Shown here one piece after another: positions 1 through 7,545 of a DNA stretch of 13,366 bases. The DNA is taken from NCBI GenBank assembly GCA_003217835.1, contig QHMQ01000045.1:4364-17729 (forward strand), read 5' to 3'. The notes below the pieces were generated by a model. The model saw only the letters and a program-made list of their open reading frames with translations, was not told where the DNA came from and ran no database searches. Positions within the stretch are counted from its first letter, which is position 1. Each line of letters begins with the position of its first letter. Origin of the DNA: Verrucomicrobiota bacterium (GTDB taxonomy: Bacteria; Verrucomicrobiota; Verrucomicrobiia; Chthoniobacterales; UBA10450). The position numbers and the translations under genes are program-made.

Positions 1-240
1 GACGCCGAATTTCCGTTACGCTGGATGCAAAAGGACATGCAACTCGCGACGGTGAGCGCGTACGAATCGGGCGTGGCCACGCCCTTAACGAATATAACCA
101 AAGAAGTATATCGACTGGCCATGCGCGACGGACACGACACGGAGGATTTCTCGGCCATCTACGACTACCTCACTAACAGTCACGACGTCACGACGATCGA
201 CCAAAAGTCGCCGGCTCCCGCGAAGGCGCAACTTCATTAA
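1..240 (+). CDS. 3-hydroxyisobutyrate dehydrogenase-family oxidoreductase, C-terminal part (5' truncated by window)
   Basis: The frame is open from the first base and gives the last 79 residues of the protein. The segment has the family's C-terminal signature: FPLRWMQKDM (large hydrophobics then a KD-type pair that starts a long helix), then LATVSAYESGV, a Pro-containing turn, and YRLAMRDGHDTEDFSAIYDYL. This is the all-alpha C-terminal domain that follows the N-terminal Rossmann domain in beta-hydroxyacid dehydrogenases (3-hydroxyisobutyrate dehydrogenase, tartronate semialdehyde reductase). Members are cytosolic and oxidise or reduce small beta-hydroxyacids with NAD(P). The substrate cannot be told from this part because the cofactor and catalytic segments lie outside the window. 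The last 20 or so residues after YDYL form a polar tail with Pro and Ala. The in-frame ATG at 25 is internal. Confidence 0.8.
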   Translation, partial: DAEFPLRWMQKDMQLATVSAYESGVATPLTNITKEVYRLAMRDGHDTEDFSAIYDYLTNSHDVTTIDQKSPAPAKAQLH

Positions 241-269
241 GCAACCGCAATATCAGCTTCTATAAAGAT

Positions 270-295
270 AGGGCTAGCGTACAATGGTTAGCCCT
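270..295. other. Imperfect stem-loop between the first two plus-strand ORFs
   Basis: AGGGCTA at 270-276 can pair with TAGCCCT at 289-295 around a 12-nt loop, 30 bp after the stop of the partial dehydrogenase gene. No T-run follows on the plus strand, so it is a poor candidate for a Rho-independent terminator. It may be a transcript 3'-end structure or chance. Confidence 0.25.
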
Positions 296-336
296 AACGG
301 GTTAGCACAGAACGGAACACACAACCGGAAGCGTCC

Positions 337-600
337 ATGAAATTGAAATTCGAAAATAAAACCGCTTTGGCTACCGGCTCTACCGCCGGAATTGGTTTCG
401 CCATTGTTAGATCGCTCGCTGCCGAATGCACACGCGTTATCGTTAGCGGTCGCACCGAAGCGCGCGTGTCGGAAGGCATCGCGTCCATTCGCAGGTGGCA
501 TCCAAACGCCAAGCTCGATCCTTTCGTGGCCAATCTCGCGAGCGCTGACGCAGCGATCGAGATCGGTCGACGGTTTCCATCGGTGGACATTTTGCACTAA
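337..600 (+). pseudogene. Truncated short-chain dehydrogenase/reductase (N-terminal third only)
   Basis: The ATG at 337 is preceded by GGAAG (327-331) with 5-nt spacing, a good ribosome binding site. The 87-residue product begins with a classical SDR Rossmann start: beta strand, then TGSTAGIG (residues 13-20, the TGxxxGIG NAD(P)-binding motif), helix, the second strand ending SGRTEARV, and a third strand ending FPSVDIL near residues 81-86. In a complete SDR (about 250-270 residues) VDIL leads straight into the NNAG motif and later the Ser-Tyr-Lys catalytic centre. Here VDIL is followed by His and a stop, and the bases after 600 do not restore SDR sequence in any frame. The gene is therefore cut by a deletion or rearrangement near 596. 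The fragment has no catalytic residues and should be inactive as an enzyme. Confidence 0.75.
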
Positions 601-741
601 AAGGTCGTTTTAGTTTCGTAAAATGGTTGTTTTTTGAAACGCAAAGCGATGCATGTAATTTTATGCTACCAAATCTGCCACCGATTTATAAAACACGAAA
701 ATACACGTTCGGTTAAACATTTGCCTGGTAATACTTTAGTT

Positions 742-814
742 GCACCGTTAGCTCAATTGGCAGAGCAAGTGACTCTTAATCACTGGGTTGCAGGTTCGAT
801 TCCTGCACGGTGCA
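742..814 (+). tRNA. tRNA-Lys (anticodon CTT)
   Basis: A full cloverleaf can be drawn by eye. The acceptor stem GCACCGT (742-748) pairs with ACGGTGC (807-813), with discriminator A at 814. The D stem is GCTC (751-754) with GAGC (763-766). The anticodon stem is AGTGA (768-772) with TCACT (780-784), and loop CTCTTAA gives anticodon CTT at 775-777. A 5-nt variable loop is followed by T stem GCAGG/CCTGC around TTCGATT. The length is 73 nt and the 3' CCA is not encoded, so it must be added after transcription. The upstream 140 bases are AT-rich; a possible -35 is TTGAAA at 634-639 with a weak -10 TAATTT at 656-661. The 3' end lies 6 bp from the convergent nadE stop. Confidence 0.95.
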
Positions 815-820
815 AAACTC

Positions 821-2479
821 TCAATTCAAATCGACATATTTTTGTGCGATCGGCATCCGGCGACCGACGCCGAACGCGCGGCTTGTTACTTTCAATCCGG
901 GGGCGGCCTGCTCTCTTTTGTACTCGTTTAGATCGACACGCCGCTGCACCCAGCGCACCGTCTTTTCATCAAATCCATGGTTGACGATGTCGCGTGCGCT
1001 CAAATTTTCCTCTACATAGAGGCGCAGGATCTCGTCAAGAACTTCGTAGGGCGGAAGGGTGTCCTGATCCTTTTGATCTGGCTTTAACTCCGCGCTTGGC
1101 GCTTTTTCGATGATCGATCTTGGAATGATTTCGCGCTTGGGACCAGATCGCGACGAATAATCAGAGTTAATCCAGCGTCCCAATTCGTAAACCATGGTTT
1201 TCGGCACATCGCTGATCACCGCGAGTCCGCCGGCCATGTCGCCGTACATTGTGCAATAACCGACGGCAAGTTCGCTTTTGTTTCCAGTGGTGAGCAGCAG
1301 ATGCCCAAACTTGTTTGAAAGCGCCATCAGCGTCATCGCGCGGAGGCGCGGCTGCATATTTTCTTCGGTCTCGTTTTCGGGGAGTCCCTTGAAAATTTCC
1401 GCAAACTGCGACTTTAAAGCAGCGAAGGCATTTGTGATCGGAATTTCGAGACATTTGATCCCAAGATTGCGCGCAAGCGCGAGCGCGTCGTCAATACTGC
1501 CACGCGAGGAATACGGGCTTGGCATCGAAACTCCGACTACGTTCTCCGCGCCGAGGGCGTCTACTGCGATCACCGCGACCACTGCGGAGTCCACCCCGCC
1601 GCTCAAACCGAGCACGGCGGATTTGAAATTGCACTTTCGCAGATAATCGCGCAGGCCTAACGACAGCGCCGCGAAAAGTTCCTCTGGCGTTTTGCCTTCG
1701 CGAAATTCAATTGTGAAAGCGGCATCCGTGTCGATGATTGCCTCTTCTTCCTGGAAGCTGGCCAGTTGCGCGATCAATTCGCCCGAAGCATTTACCGCGA
1801 TTGAATTTCCATCGAAGATAAGTTGGTCGTTGCCGCCGACCGCGTTGCAATAGCAAATCGGCCGCTGATAAGCGCGGGCAAGCGCGCCGACCATTTCGCG
1901 GCGGATCGCCGGCTTATGCAAACTAAACGGCGACGCGCTTAAGTTGACGATGATCTCCGCGCCTTGCTCGATCAGGCTGCGCACCGGTTCGACATCATAA
2001 AGTGGCCGCGGGAGATAGTGTTCCGTCCAAATATCTTCACAAAGCGTCACGCCAAGTTTTTTTCCCAGCAGATCAAACGGTTCGACGCGGCTGGCCGGCT
2101 CAAAATAACGATCTTCATCAAACACATCATAAGTCGGTAAGAGAGACTTGTGCGCTTTGCGGATCGGTTTGCCGCGCTCGAGCAGCGCGGCCGCATTGTG
2201 AAACGGCTTCCCGCGTCCCTCATTTCGGTCAACGAAACCGACGAGTAAGGCCGCGTGTCCCACCCGAGAATGGAGTTGCTCGAGAACAGCAAGGTTCTCC
2301 GGGACGAAACGCGATTTGAAAACCAAATCCTGTGGCGGATATCCGGTGATAGCCAGCTCCGGGGTTAGAACTAATTCGGCGCCAGCCGTAGCGAGACGCT
2401 CGTAAGCGCCGATGATCTTCTCAAAATTGCCGCTCAAATCCCCCACGGTTGGGTTAATTTGAGCAAAACCAATCTTCAT
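821..2479 (-). CDS. nadE: Glutamine-dependent NAD+ synthetase
   Basis: This 552-residue enzyme makes NAD+ from nicotinic acid adenine dinucleotide using ATP and ammonia released from glutamine, the last step of cytosolic NAD synthesis. Two domains are visible. Residues 1 to about 260 are a nitrilase-fold glutaminase with the catalytic Glu41 (TPELAITGYPP), Lys111 (RKAHKSLLP) and Cys147 (TLCEDIW). Residues from about 270 are the synthetase, with the ATP-pyrophosphatase loop SGGVDS at 293-298, then ATTGNKSE-type motif TTGNKSELAVGY and the conserved downstream GDMAGGLAVISDVPKT. The length fits the shorter class of two-domain enzymes. The ATG at 2479 opens directly on the MKIGFAQINPTVGDL start common to the family. 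No clear Shine-Dalgarno is present. It is the last gene of the minus-strand block and ends almost against tRNA-Lys. Confidence 0.96.
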   Translation of the reverse strand: MKIGFAQINPTVGDLSGNFEKIIGAYERLATAGAELVLTPELAITGYPPQDLVFKSRFVPENLAVLEQLHSRVGHAALLVGFVDRNEGRGKPFHNAAALLERGKPIRKAHKSLLPTYDVFDEDRYFEPASRVEPFDLLGKKLGVTLCEDIWTEHYLPRPLYDVEPVRSLIEQGAEIIVNLSASPFSLHKPAIRREMVGALARAYQRPICYCNAVGGNDQLIFDGNSIAVNASGELIAQLASFQEEEAIIDTDAAFTIEFREGKTPEELFAALSLGLRDYLRKCNFKSAVLGLSGGVDSAVVAVIAVDALGAENVVGVSMPSPYSSRGSIDDALALARNLGIKCLEIPITNAFAALKSQFAEIFKGLPENETEENMQPRLRAMTLMALSNKFGHLLLTTGNKSELAVGYCTMYGDMAGGLAVISDVPKTMVYELGRWINSDYSSRSGPKREIIPRSIIEKAPSAELKPDQKDQDTLPPYEVLDEILRLYVEENLSARDIVNHGFDEKTVRWVQRRVDLNEYKREQAAPGLKVTSRAFGVGRRMPIAQKYVDLN

Positions 2480-2566
2480 GCTGCGCTACGCAGATTATGC
2501 GCAACCCAGTCCGCAGCAATCCTCTTTTCCTGCTCTCTCTGTTTCGCTCCGCGCGATGACGTTGAG

Positions 2567-3898
2567 CTAGTTTATCCCGTAGGTTACTCGCCAGATTGTG
2601 CCGTTGCCGTCTTCGCTAAAAAGGAGGCTGCCATCTTTAGCGACGGTGATTCCGACCGGGCGGCCCCAGACGTTCCCTTCGGGCGTGACGAAGCCGGTAA
2701 CGAAATCTTCATACTCGCCGCGTGCTTTGCCGGTTGAGCGATCAAACGGGACCCGCACTATTTTGTAACCAGTGCGTTTCTTTCGGTTCCATGAACCGTG
2801 AAAGGCAGCGAAGATGTCGCCTTTGTATTCGGCGGGAAGTTGGTCGCCAGTGTAAAAGCATAAATTGAGCGTTGCTGAATGTGCCTGCACAAGCACATCG
2901 GGCACGACGACTTTATCGGCAAGCTCGGCATGTTTTCCCTTGTGGCGCGGATCGACATGATTGCCGATATAAAACCAGGGCCAGCCATAAAAGCCGCCCG
3001 GCTTCACACTGCTGATGTAATCGGGCGGCAGGTCGTCCCCGAGTTCGTCCCGTTCGTTTGTGCTCATCCAAAGTTCGTCACTGCCGGGCCGAAACGCGAT
3101 CCCGACGGCGTTTCGAATTCCCCACGCACAAACGTTTTGTCCGCTGCCATCGGGATTGAATTCGAAAATACGCGCCCGATCCGCTTCCGCGGCATTATCG
3201 GAATCATTCGAGCGCGAGCCGATTGAGACATACATTTTCTTGCCGTCGGGCGAGAAAACGATGTCGCGCGTCCAATGTCCGCCACTGCGAAGAAAGGCTG
3301 CGCCACCAGAAAACTTCGCACTCAATTTTTCGGCCGGGCCGCGCGCTTTGAGGTCGCCCTTCCGGTAGGGAAAACGAATGACGCCGTCAGTGTTCGCGAC
3401 GTACAAGAATTGCGGATCGTTACCGGGCGGATAAAACGCGATCCCGAATGGTTTGTTCAGATCGCGCTCCGCAAATACTTCACTGATCTCCGGTTTGCCG
3501 GTGTTCTTTGAATCGCGCAGCACTTTGATTTGATTGGCGCGGCTCTCGGTGACGAAAATGTCTCCGTTCGGCGCCGTGAGCAGAAATCGAGGATCGCGAA
3601 ACCCGCCTGCGTACAAGTCGATCTTAAATCCCGTCGGTACCCTAAGTTGCGCGTTCGCTGGACGTCCGATGACGCGCGGTAGGTTAATTGCCAGGACATT
3701 TGAACTGGGCGCCGGCAAGTCTTCGACCGTGATTTTGCGACGCACGCCAGGCGCATCGCTGGTCCAATCACCCATCGCCGTCTTGCCGGTGAGGAGCCTG
3801 TCATGTTCAGCGCCCGCCGCGCTGTGCGCGGTCAGGGTGAGACCGAACGCGATACAGACCGCGCAAAAAATAGAATGAACTCTGCAGCGATTTTCCAT
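2567..3898 (-). CDS. Exported PQQ-dependent sugar dehydrogenase / L-sorbosone dehydrogenase-family beta-propeller protein
   Basis: The 443-residue product starts with an export signal: basic MENRCR, a hydrophobic core around residues 9-23 and a likely cleavage after AHSAAGA (about residue 30). From about residue 86 it follows the six-bladed propeller of the soluble glucose/sorbosone dehydrogenase family (LRVPTGFKIDLYA, then APNGDIFVTES, FGIAFYPPG, GGHWTRDIVFSPDG, GIRNAVGIAFRPG, GGFYGWPWFYIGNH, FAAFHGSWNR and WGRPVGITVAKDGSLLFSEDGNG). Known members oxidise sugars or aldose-like aldehydes in the periplasm with PQQ and pass electrons to the respiratory chain. Whether this one binds PQQ, and its substrate, cannot be decided by reading; many family members are uncharacterised. 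No cytochrome c haem motif is fused to it. It lies 87 bp upstream of nadE, with no sign of a functional link. Confidence 0.85.
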   Translation of the reverse strand: MENRCRVHSIFCAVCIAFGLTLTAHSAAGAEHDRLLTGKTAMGDWTSDAPGVRRKITVEDLPAPSSNVLAINLPRVIGRPANAQLRVPTGFKIDLYAGGFRDPRFLLTAPNGDIFVTESRANQIKVLRDSKNTGKPEISEVFAERDLNKPFGIAFYPPGNDPQFLYVANTDGVIRFPYRKGDLKARGPAEKLSAKFSGGAAFLRSGGHWTRDIVFSPDGKKMYVSIGSRSNDSDNAAEADRARIFEFNPDGSGQNVCAWGIRNAVGIAFRPGSDELWMSTNERDELGDDLPPDYISSVKPGGFYGWPWFYIGNHVDPRHKGKHAELADKVVVPDVLVQAHSATLNLCFYTGDQLPAEYKGDIFAAFHGSWNRKKRTGYKIVRVPFDRSTGKARGEYEDFVTGFVTPEGNVWGRPVGITVAKDGSLLFSEDGNGTIWRVTYGIN

Positions 3899-4062
3899 TC
3901 ACGTTTGCAATCGCTTCCGACAGAAAGGTCGCGTGGATCGGTCGGAACCCGGATGTTAGTTAGGCATCCCGGCCTGACTCGGCTGGCGGGCTGCTAGCCT
4001 GGCGATTGGAAAACAGCGCTACGCTAGACGCATATCACGGTCCAACGCTGGAATCCCGAGAA

Positions 4063-4168
4063 CTGTAGTGGCAGGCGTGTCGCCTGCGAGCGCGTGATCC
4101 TGCAGCCGACACGGCTGCCTTTACAATAGTCGGCTTTGACGTCGGGAAGCTGACAGCTTCCCCTACAG
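4063..4168. repeat. Palindromic REPIN-like intergenic element with three hairpins
   Basis: The element begins CTGTAG (4063-4068) and ends CTACAG (4163-4168), an exact inverted repeat. It holds three perfect short hairpins, each with a 3-nt loop: GCAGGCG/CGCCTGC (4071-4077 and 4081-4087), GCAGCCG/CGGCTGC (4102-4108 and 4112-4118) and GGGAAGCT/AGCTTCCC (4144-4151 and 4155-4162). Positions 4062-4087 match 8270-8295 inside rho at 23 of 26 bases in the same orientation. It lies between two minus-strand genes, 8 bp after the stop of the 4177-5043 gene, so the third hairpin could protect that transcript's 3' end. No transposase is present in the window. Confidence 0.8.
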
Positions 4169-4176
4169 AAAACCGT

Positions 4177-5043
4177 TTAACGCGCAATTGCGCCAGTGTG
4201 GTTGCGCTTTGGCGCCTCGGCCAATACTTCACCTTTTTTGCGATCGTTAATCACGAACGTATTGTTTTCTCCGTGGGTCGACCAGGGCCCGTGCGGCACT
4301 TCGCTAAAATCCACAAATCTCCAATCGGTCACGTCCGTTTCGTTTATTCCAAGGTAATCGCGCACGGCCGGCGAAACATCCAGCCCGGCGCCTTTGTTGA
4401 GATTCGGCTTCGGACGCTCATTGCCAAAAACGTACTGCCAATGATCGGTGCGAAAAGGTCCGGCGTCTTCCCATTGCGCATAGACCGTTCGATTGCCTTT
4501 GCGGATCGCGACCCATCGATCTTTGCATGTGGAAACAGCCGGGCCTTGATACGCTTCCTTGAACCACGGGACGACGCGCGGGGCTTCCGGCCGGTGCCCA
4601 GTAGTTGCCTTGTCGCTGTAGGGAAGCGCGCAGTAAAATGGATTCTGTTGGGGCGTGAATTTTACGGGAATATAGTTGCTCCGGTGCGCAGGATTTGGGT
4701 CGTCAAATCCGCCATAGTTTTTCGTCCAATTTTTATCCCACGAACTTACCCGGTTCGGCACGGGATTGTTTCCGCTCGGTTGCTCGCCGATCCAAAAGAC
4801 AGTTGTCACGATACTTTTTTTCCATGGAAACCGCTCTCCCGGATCAGGCGGAGGCGCCGATACACGCCCCGGAGAAAAGGAGATGGGATCGACCTTGAGC
4901 GAAAGGTCTTCGGACAATTTGTTTGATTTCTTGCTGAACTTTACTTTGGTCGGTTCTGCTTTTGAAGGCGTCGCGTGCGCAAAAAGCGACGAGATCGACG
5001 AGAGCAGGACCGCGATGGCGTGAGTAAATCTTCCGGGTTTCAT
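4177..5043 (-). CDS. Exported protein with probable double-psi beta-barrel (RlpA-like) domain
   Basis: The 288-residue product has a signal peptide (MKPGRF, hydrophobic residues about 9-22, likely cleavage near residues 24-29), then a basic, polar, Pro-rich linker to about residue 72. The folded part runs from about 76 to 260. Two Cys (138, 173) could form a disulfide. The strongest motif is VYAQWEDAGPF (187-197) followed 22 residues later by GAGLDVSPAVRDYLGI. This matches the two psi-loop signatures of RlpA/expansin-type double-psi barrels, where NDRGPF and DLSPAAA occupy these places. RlpA proteins bind or cleave peptidoglycan glycan strands. Here the Asn of NDRGPF is not kept and the Asp that serves as catalytic acid corresponds to D193, so activity is uncertain. 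The ATG at 5043 lacks a clear ribosome binding site. The family assignment rests on motif resemblance only. Confidence 0.6.
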   Translation of the reverse strand: MKPGRFTHAIAVLLSSISSLFAHATPSKAEPTKVKFSKKSNKLSEDLSLKVDPISFSPGRVSAPPPDPGERFPWKKSIVTTVFWIGEQPSGNNPVPNRVSSWDKNWTKNYGGFDDPNPAHRSNYIPVKFTPQQNPFYCALPYSDKATTGHRPEAPRVVPWFKEAYQGPAVSTCKDRWVAIRKGNRTVYAQWEDAGPFRTDHWQYVFGNERPKPNLNKGAGLDVSPAVRDYLGINETDVTDWRFVDFSEVPHGPWSTHGENNTFVINDRKKGEVLAEAPKRNHTGAIAR

Positions 5044-5069
5044 TTCGTATCACCGCAGCGCAACGCGGA

Positions 5070-5092
5070 AAAGAAGACATCATGTCTTCTTT
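5070..5092. promoter_or_regulatory. Near-perfect 23-bp palindrome upstream of the exported barrel protein gene
   Basis: AAAGAAGACAT (5070-5080), one central C, then ATGTCTTCTTT (5082-5092) form a dyad with 11-bp arms. It lies 26 bp upstream of the minus-strand ATG at 5043 and 94 bp after the glcD stop. As RNA it would fold as a 9-bp AT-rich stem with a 5-nt loop, and on the minus strand it is followed by TTCC, so it is a weak terminator. The perfect symmetry close to a start codon equally fits an operator for a dimeric regulator. Confidence 0.4.
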
Positions 5093-5186
5093 ATTGGTTC
5101 GTTCACGATGACGCGGATGCGCGCCGATCGCGGCGAGTTTTCAGATGCGCCGTAAAAGAACCGGCCAACCTCAATGCATGGCGAGA

Positions 5187-6575
5187 CTAGTCAACAAATT
5201 TTCCCGGATTCAGAATCCCATGTGGATCAAGCGCATGCTTGAGCTTCTGATGCACGCCGCGCACAACATCGCTTGTCGCCTCCGGCCACCAGCGCTTTTT
5301 CGCCAAACCGATTCCGTGCTCGCCCGTGATCACTCCGCCCCACGCCAGCACCTGCGCAAAAAGATCGTCGAGCGCGCGGTCCACTTTTTGTCGTATCTCC
5401 GGATTATCATAATCCTTTGCCATGATGTTGACATGAATGTTCCCGTCCCCGGCGTGGCCAAAGCAAGCGATGGGAAATCCGTGTTTTGCCTGTAGCGTCC
5501 CAGCAAATTCCATCAGATCGACAAGGCGGCTGCGGGGCACAACGATATCCTGGTTTAATTTGGTTAGACCGGTTGCGCGCAGTGAGTTACTGAACTCGCG
5601 CCGCAACGCCCATAACTTCTCGCAATCTGCTTCGCCCGTCGCCGTCTCGAGCGCATTCGGTTTTTTCTTTTCAAGCAATTCACGAATGGCTGCCGCTTCA
5701 CTGCGCACGCTCTGTTCCTGGCCGTCAAGATCGACGAGCAGGTGTGCGCTACCCGGCGGCACAATCATCTTGCCAAGATCGCGACGTGCCGCTTCCAATG
5801 TGAAATGGTCGGCAACCTCAACTGAGGAAGGCAGGAATCCTGCTGCGAAAATTTCCTGGACAGCTTCAGCCGCTTGAGCTGCGCTCGCAAATGCAGCCGA
5901 CAAAGTAGCGCGCGCCGGAGGAAGTGGCAGTAAACGCAGCGTGATGTCTGTCACGATCCCAAGCATCCCTTCCGAACCGACAAAGAGCCCGATCAAATCG
6001 AATCCGGTTTTGTTTTTGTGCACGCGGCCGCCGGTCTGCAGCGCTTCCCCATTCGCCAACACTACCTCGAGTCCAATCACATAATTGCGTGTCACGCCAT
6101 ATTTCAAGCAGCGCGGACCGCCAGCGTTTGTCGCGATGTTGCCACCAATCGTGCAATCCTTCATGCTCGCCGGGTCCGGCGGATAAAACAGTTTCTGCGC
6201 TCTGGCCAGAGCTTTCAGGTCGGCCGTGATTACGCCTGGTTCGACAATTGCAATCGCATCGGCAAAACTGATTTCCTTGATGCGGTTCATCCGCATCAGC
6301 GACAACGCAATCCCACCGCGCGCAGGCACGCATCCGCCCACGTAGCCAAATCCGCCGCCGCGCGCCGTTACCGGAATTTCTTCGCGCGACGCGAACTGAA
6401 GCAATTTACTTACGTCTTTTGTCGATCTTGCGAAGACGACAACCTCCGGTTCATGCGCGGCAAACCATTTGTCGCCGCTATGCGCGGCAAGCACTGCCGA
6501 TTCATCGGTTACGCAGTCGGCACCGAGCAGCTCAACAAGCTGCGTCCTAAGTCTGCCCCATTTCCTTTCCGCCAT
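5187..6575 (-). CDS. glcD: FAD-linked oxidase, glycolate oxidase GlcD / D-lactate dehydrogenase family
   Basis: The 462-residue protein oxidises a 2-hydroxyacid such as glycolate or D-lactate to the 2-oxoacid, with FAD as cofactor, and is usually at the inner membrane face. The N-terminal FAD-binding (PCMH-type) domain shows PVTARGGGFGYVGG and, further on, PPDPASMKDCTIGGNIATN with NAGGPRCLKYG. The C-terminal cap domain shows GHAGDGNIHVN (about 373-383), whose His residues bind the active-site metal in this family, and GEHGIGLAKK (about 418-427). The end NPGKFVD is also typical. The length equals that of E. coli-type GlcD. An upstream in-frame TTG at 6581 exists, but ATG at 6575 is preferred. 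It starts 16 bp after the fabI stop, so the two are probably co-transcribed. No GlcE or GlcF partner gene is present, so it may act alone or with partners elsewhere. The choice between glycolate and D-lactate is not settled. Confidence 0.88.
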   Translation of the reverse strand: MAERKWGRLRTQLVELLGADCVTDESAVLAAHSGDKWFAAHEPEVVVFARSTKDVSKLLQFASREEIPVTARGGGFGYVGGCVPARGGIALSLMRMNRIKEISFADAIAIVEPGVITADLKALARAQKLFYPPDPASMKDCTIGGNIATNAGGPRCLKYGVTRNYVIGLEVVLANGEALQTGGRVHKNKTGFDLIGLFVGSEGMLGIVTDITLRLLPLPPARATLSAAFASAAQAAEAVQEIFAAGFLPSSVEVADHFTLEAARRDLGKMIVPPGSAHLLVDLDGQEQSVRSEAAAIRELLEKKKPNALETATGEADCEKLWALRREFSNSLRATGLTKLNQDIVVPRSRLVDLMEFAGTLQAKHGFPIACFGHAGDGNIHVNIMAKDYDNPEIRQKVDRALDDLFAQVLAWGGVITGEHGIGLAKKRWWPEATSDVVRGVHQKLKHALDPHGILNPGKFVD

Positions 6576-6591
6576 TCGCAATCCGAAATTA

Positions 6592-7368
6592 CTACATCCC
6601 CATTATCTGATAGCCGCCATCGACATAAATGACCTGGCCGGTGATCGCAGCCGCGCCATCGCTCGCGAGAAAAACACCGGTTTGGCCCAGCTCCGCGAGA
6701 TCGCAACTGCGTTTTAAGGGCGCCCGTTCCTGGTAATGTTTTAACATCGACATAAAGCCACTGATGCCGCGCGCGGCCAGCGTGTTGACTGGGCCAGCGG
6801 AAATGCAATTCACCCGAATTCTCTTCGGGCCGAGATCGTATGCGAGATAACGCGTGCTCGCTTCGAGGCTCGCTTTCGCTACGCCCATGACATTATAGTG
6901 CGGCACGACCTTTTCTGAACCGTAATAAGTCATCGCCACAATGCTGCCGCCGTTGGTCATAAATGGCACGGCTCCACGCGTGAGAGCGACGAGCGAATAA
7001 GCGCTGATGTCATGTGCCGTGCGAAATGCTTCGCGTTTCGTGCTCAAGAAATCGCCTTCCAGCGCTTCTTTGGGCGCGAACGCAAGCGAGTGCAACATTA
7101 AATCGAGCCGATCGGTCTCGCCGCGCATCTTTTCAAAAAAGGTCGCGATCTCGGCGTCACTGGAAACGTCACAAGGAAATAATGATGTTTTTTCTCCAAA
7201 TTCGTTAACGAGTTCCTCGATATTCTCCTTTAGCCGTTCGCCTTGATAATTAAAAATCAGGCGCGCCCCCGCTGCCGCCCAGGCTTTTGCGATCGCCCAG
7301 GCGATACTGCGCTTGTTCGCCACTCCAAAAACGACACCTATTTTTCCTGCCAAAACTTGCTCGGTCAT
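6592..7368 (-). CDS. fabI: Enoyl-[acyl-carrier-protein] reductase (NADH), FabI
   Basis: The 258-residue cytosolic enzyme reduces the trans-2 double bond of enoyl-ACP with NAD(P)H, the last step of each fatty-acid elongation round. It has the atypical SDR nucleotide motif of FabI, GVANKRSIAWAIA (residues 15-27), in place of TGxxxGIG. The catalytic residues fit the Y-x6-K spacing: Tyr158 and Lys165 in HYNVMGVAK, with a second Tyr pair at 148-149 (TYYGSEK), matching Y146/Y156/K163 of E. coli. HSLAFAPK, IRVNCISAGPVNTLAA, LGQTGVFLASDGAAAITGQ and YVDGGYQIMGM also agree with the family. The length is typical. It heads the minus-strand block, divergent from coaE across a 269-bp gap, and probably shares a transcript with glcD. 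Confidence 0.96.
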   Translation of the reverse strand: MTEQVLAGKIGVVFGVANKRSIAWAIAKAWAAAGARLIFNYQGERLKENIEELVNEFGEKTSLFPCDVSSDAEIATFFEKMRGETDRLDLMLHSLAFAPKEALEGDFLSTKREAFRTAHDISAYSLVALTRGAVPFMTNGGSIVAMTYYGSEKVVPHYNVMGVAKASLEASTRYLAYDLGPKRIRVNCISAGPVNTLAARGISGFMSMLKHYQERAPLKRSCDLAELGQTGVFLASDGAAAITGQVIYVDGGYQIMGM

Positions 7369-7545
7369 AAGCCGAAAAGATACGCAGCTTTAACGAGCCG
7401 CAAAAAGCCGAAATTAAGATCGGAGGGGTCGTTGACGGCGCCAGTTTGGGGAGAATTAGTGAGCGTAAATATTCGTCGACCTGACAAATCGCATCGGTCG
7501 AATCGGTTAAAATTTTCAAAACTCCCATATCCGTGAATAGATTTT

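Noticed and set aside
4198..4926. 242-codon plus-strand ORF opposite the exported barrel protein
   Set aside because: It is a shadow of the minus-strand gene, which has a signal peptide and recognisable motifs; the plus-strand reading has none.
6018..6632. 204-codon plus-strand ORF opposite glcD
   Set aside because: It is an antisense shadow of a well-conserved FAD oxidase and has no family features.
7250..7528. 92-codon minus-strand ORF in the fabI/coaE divergent gap, with AAAGGAGGAT (reverse strand of 7626-7635) upstream
   Set aside because: The ribosome-binding-like string lies about 100 bp from the ORF start, the ORF runs into fabI in another frame, and the protein shows no recognisable family.
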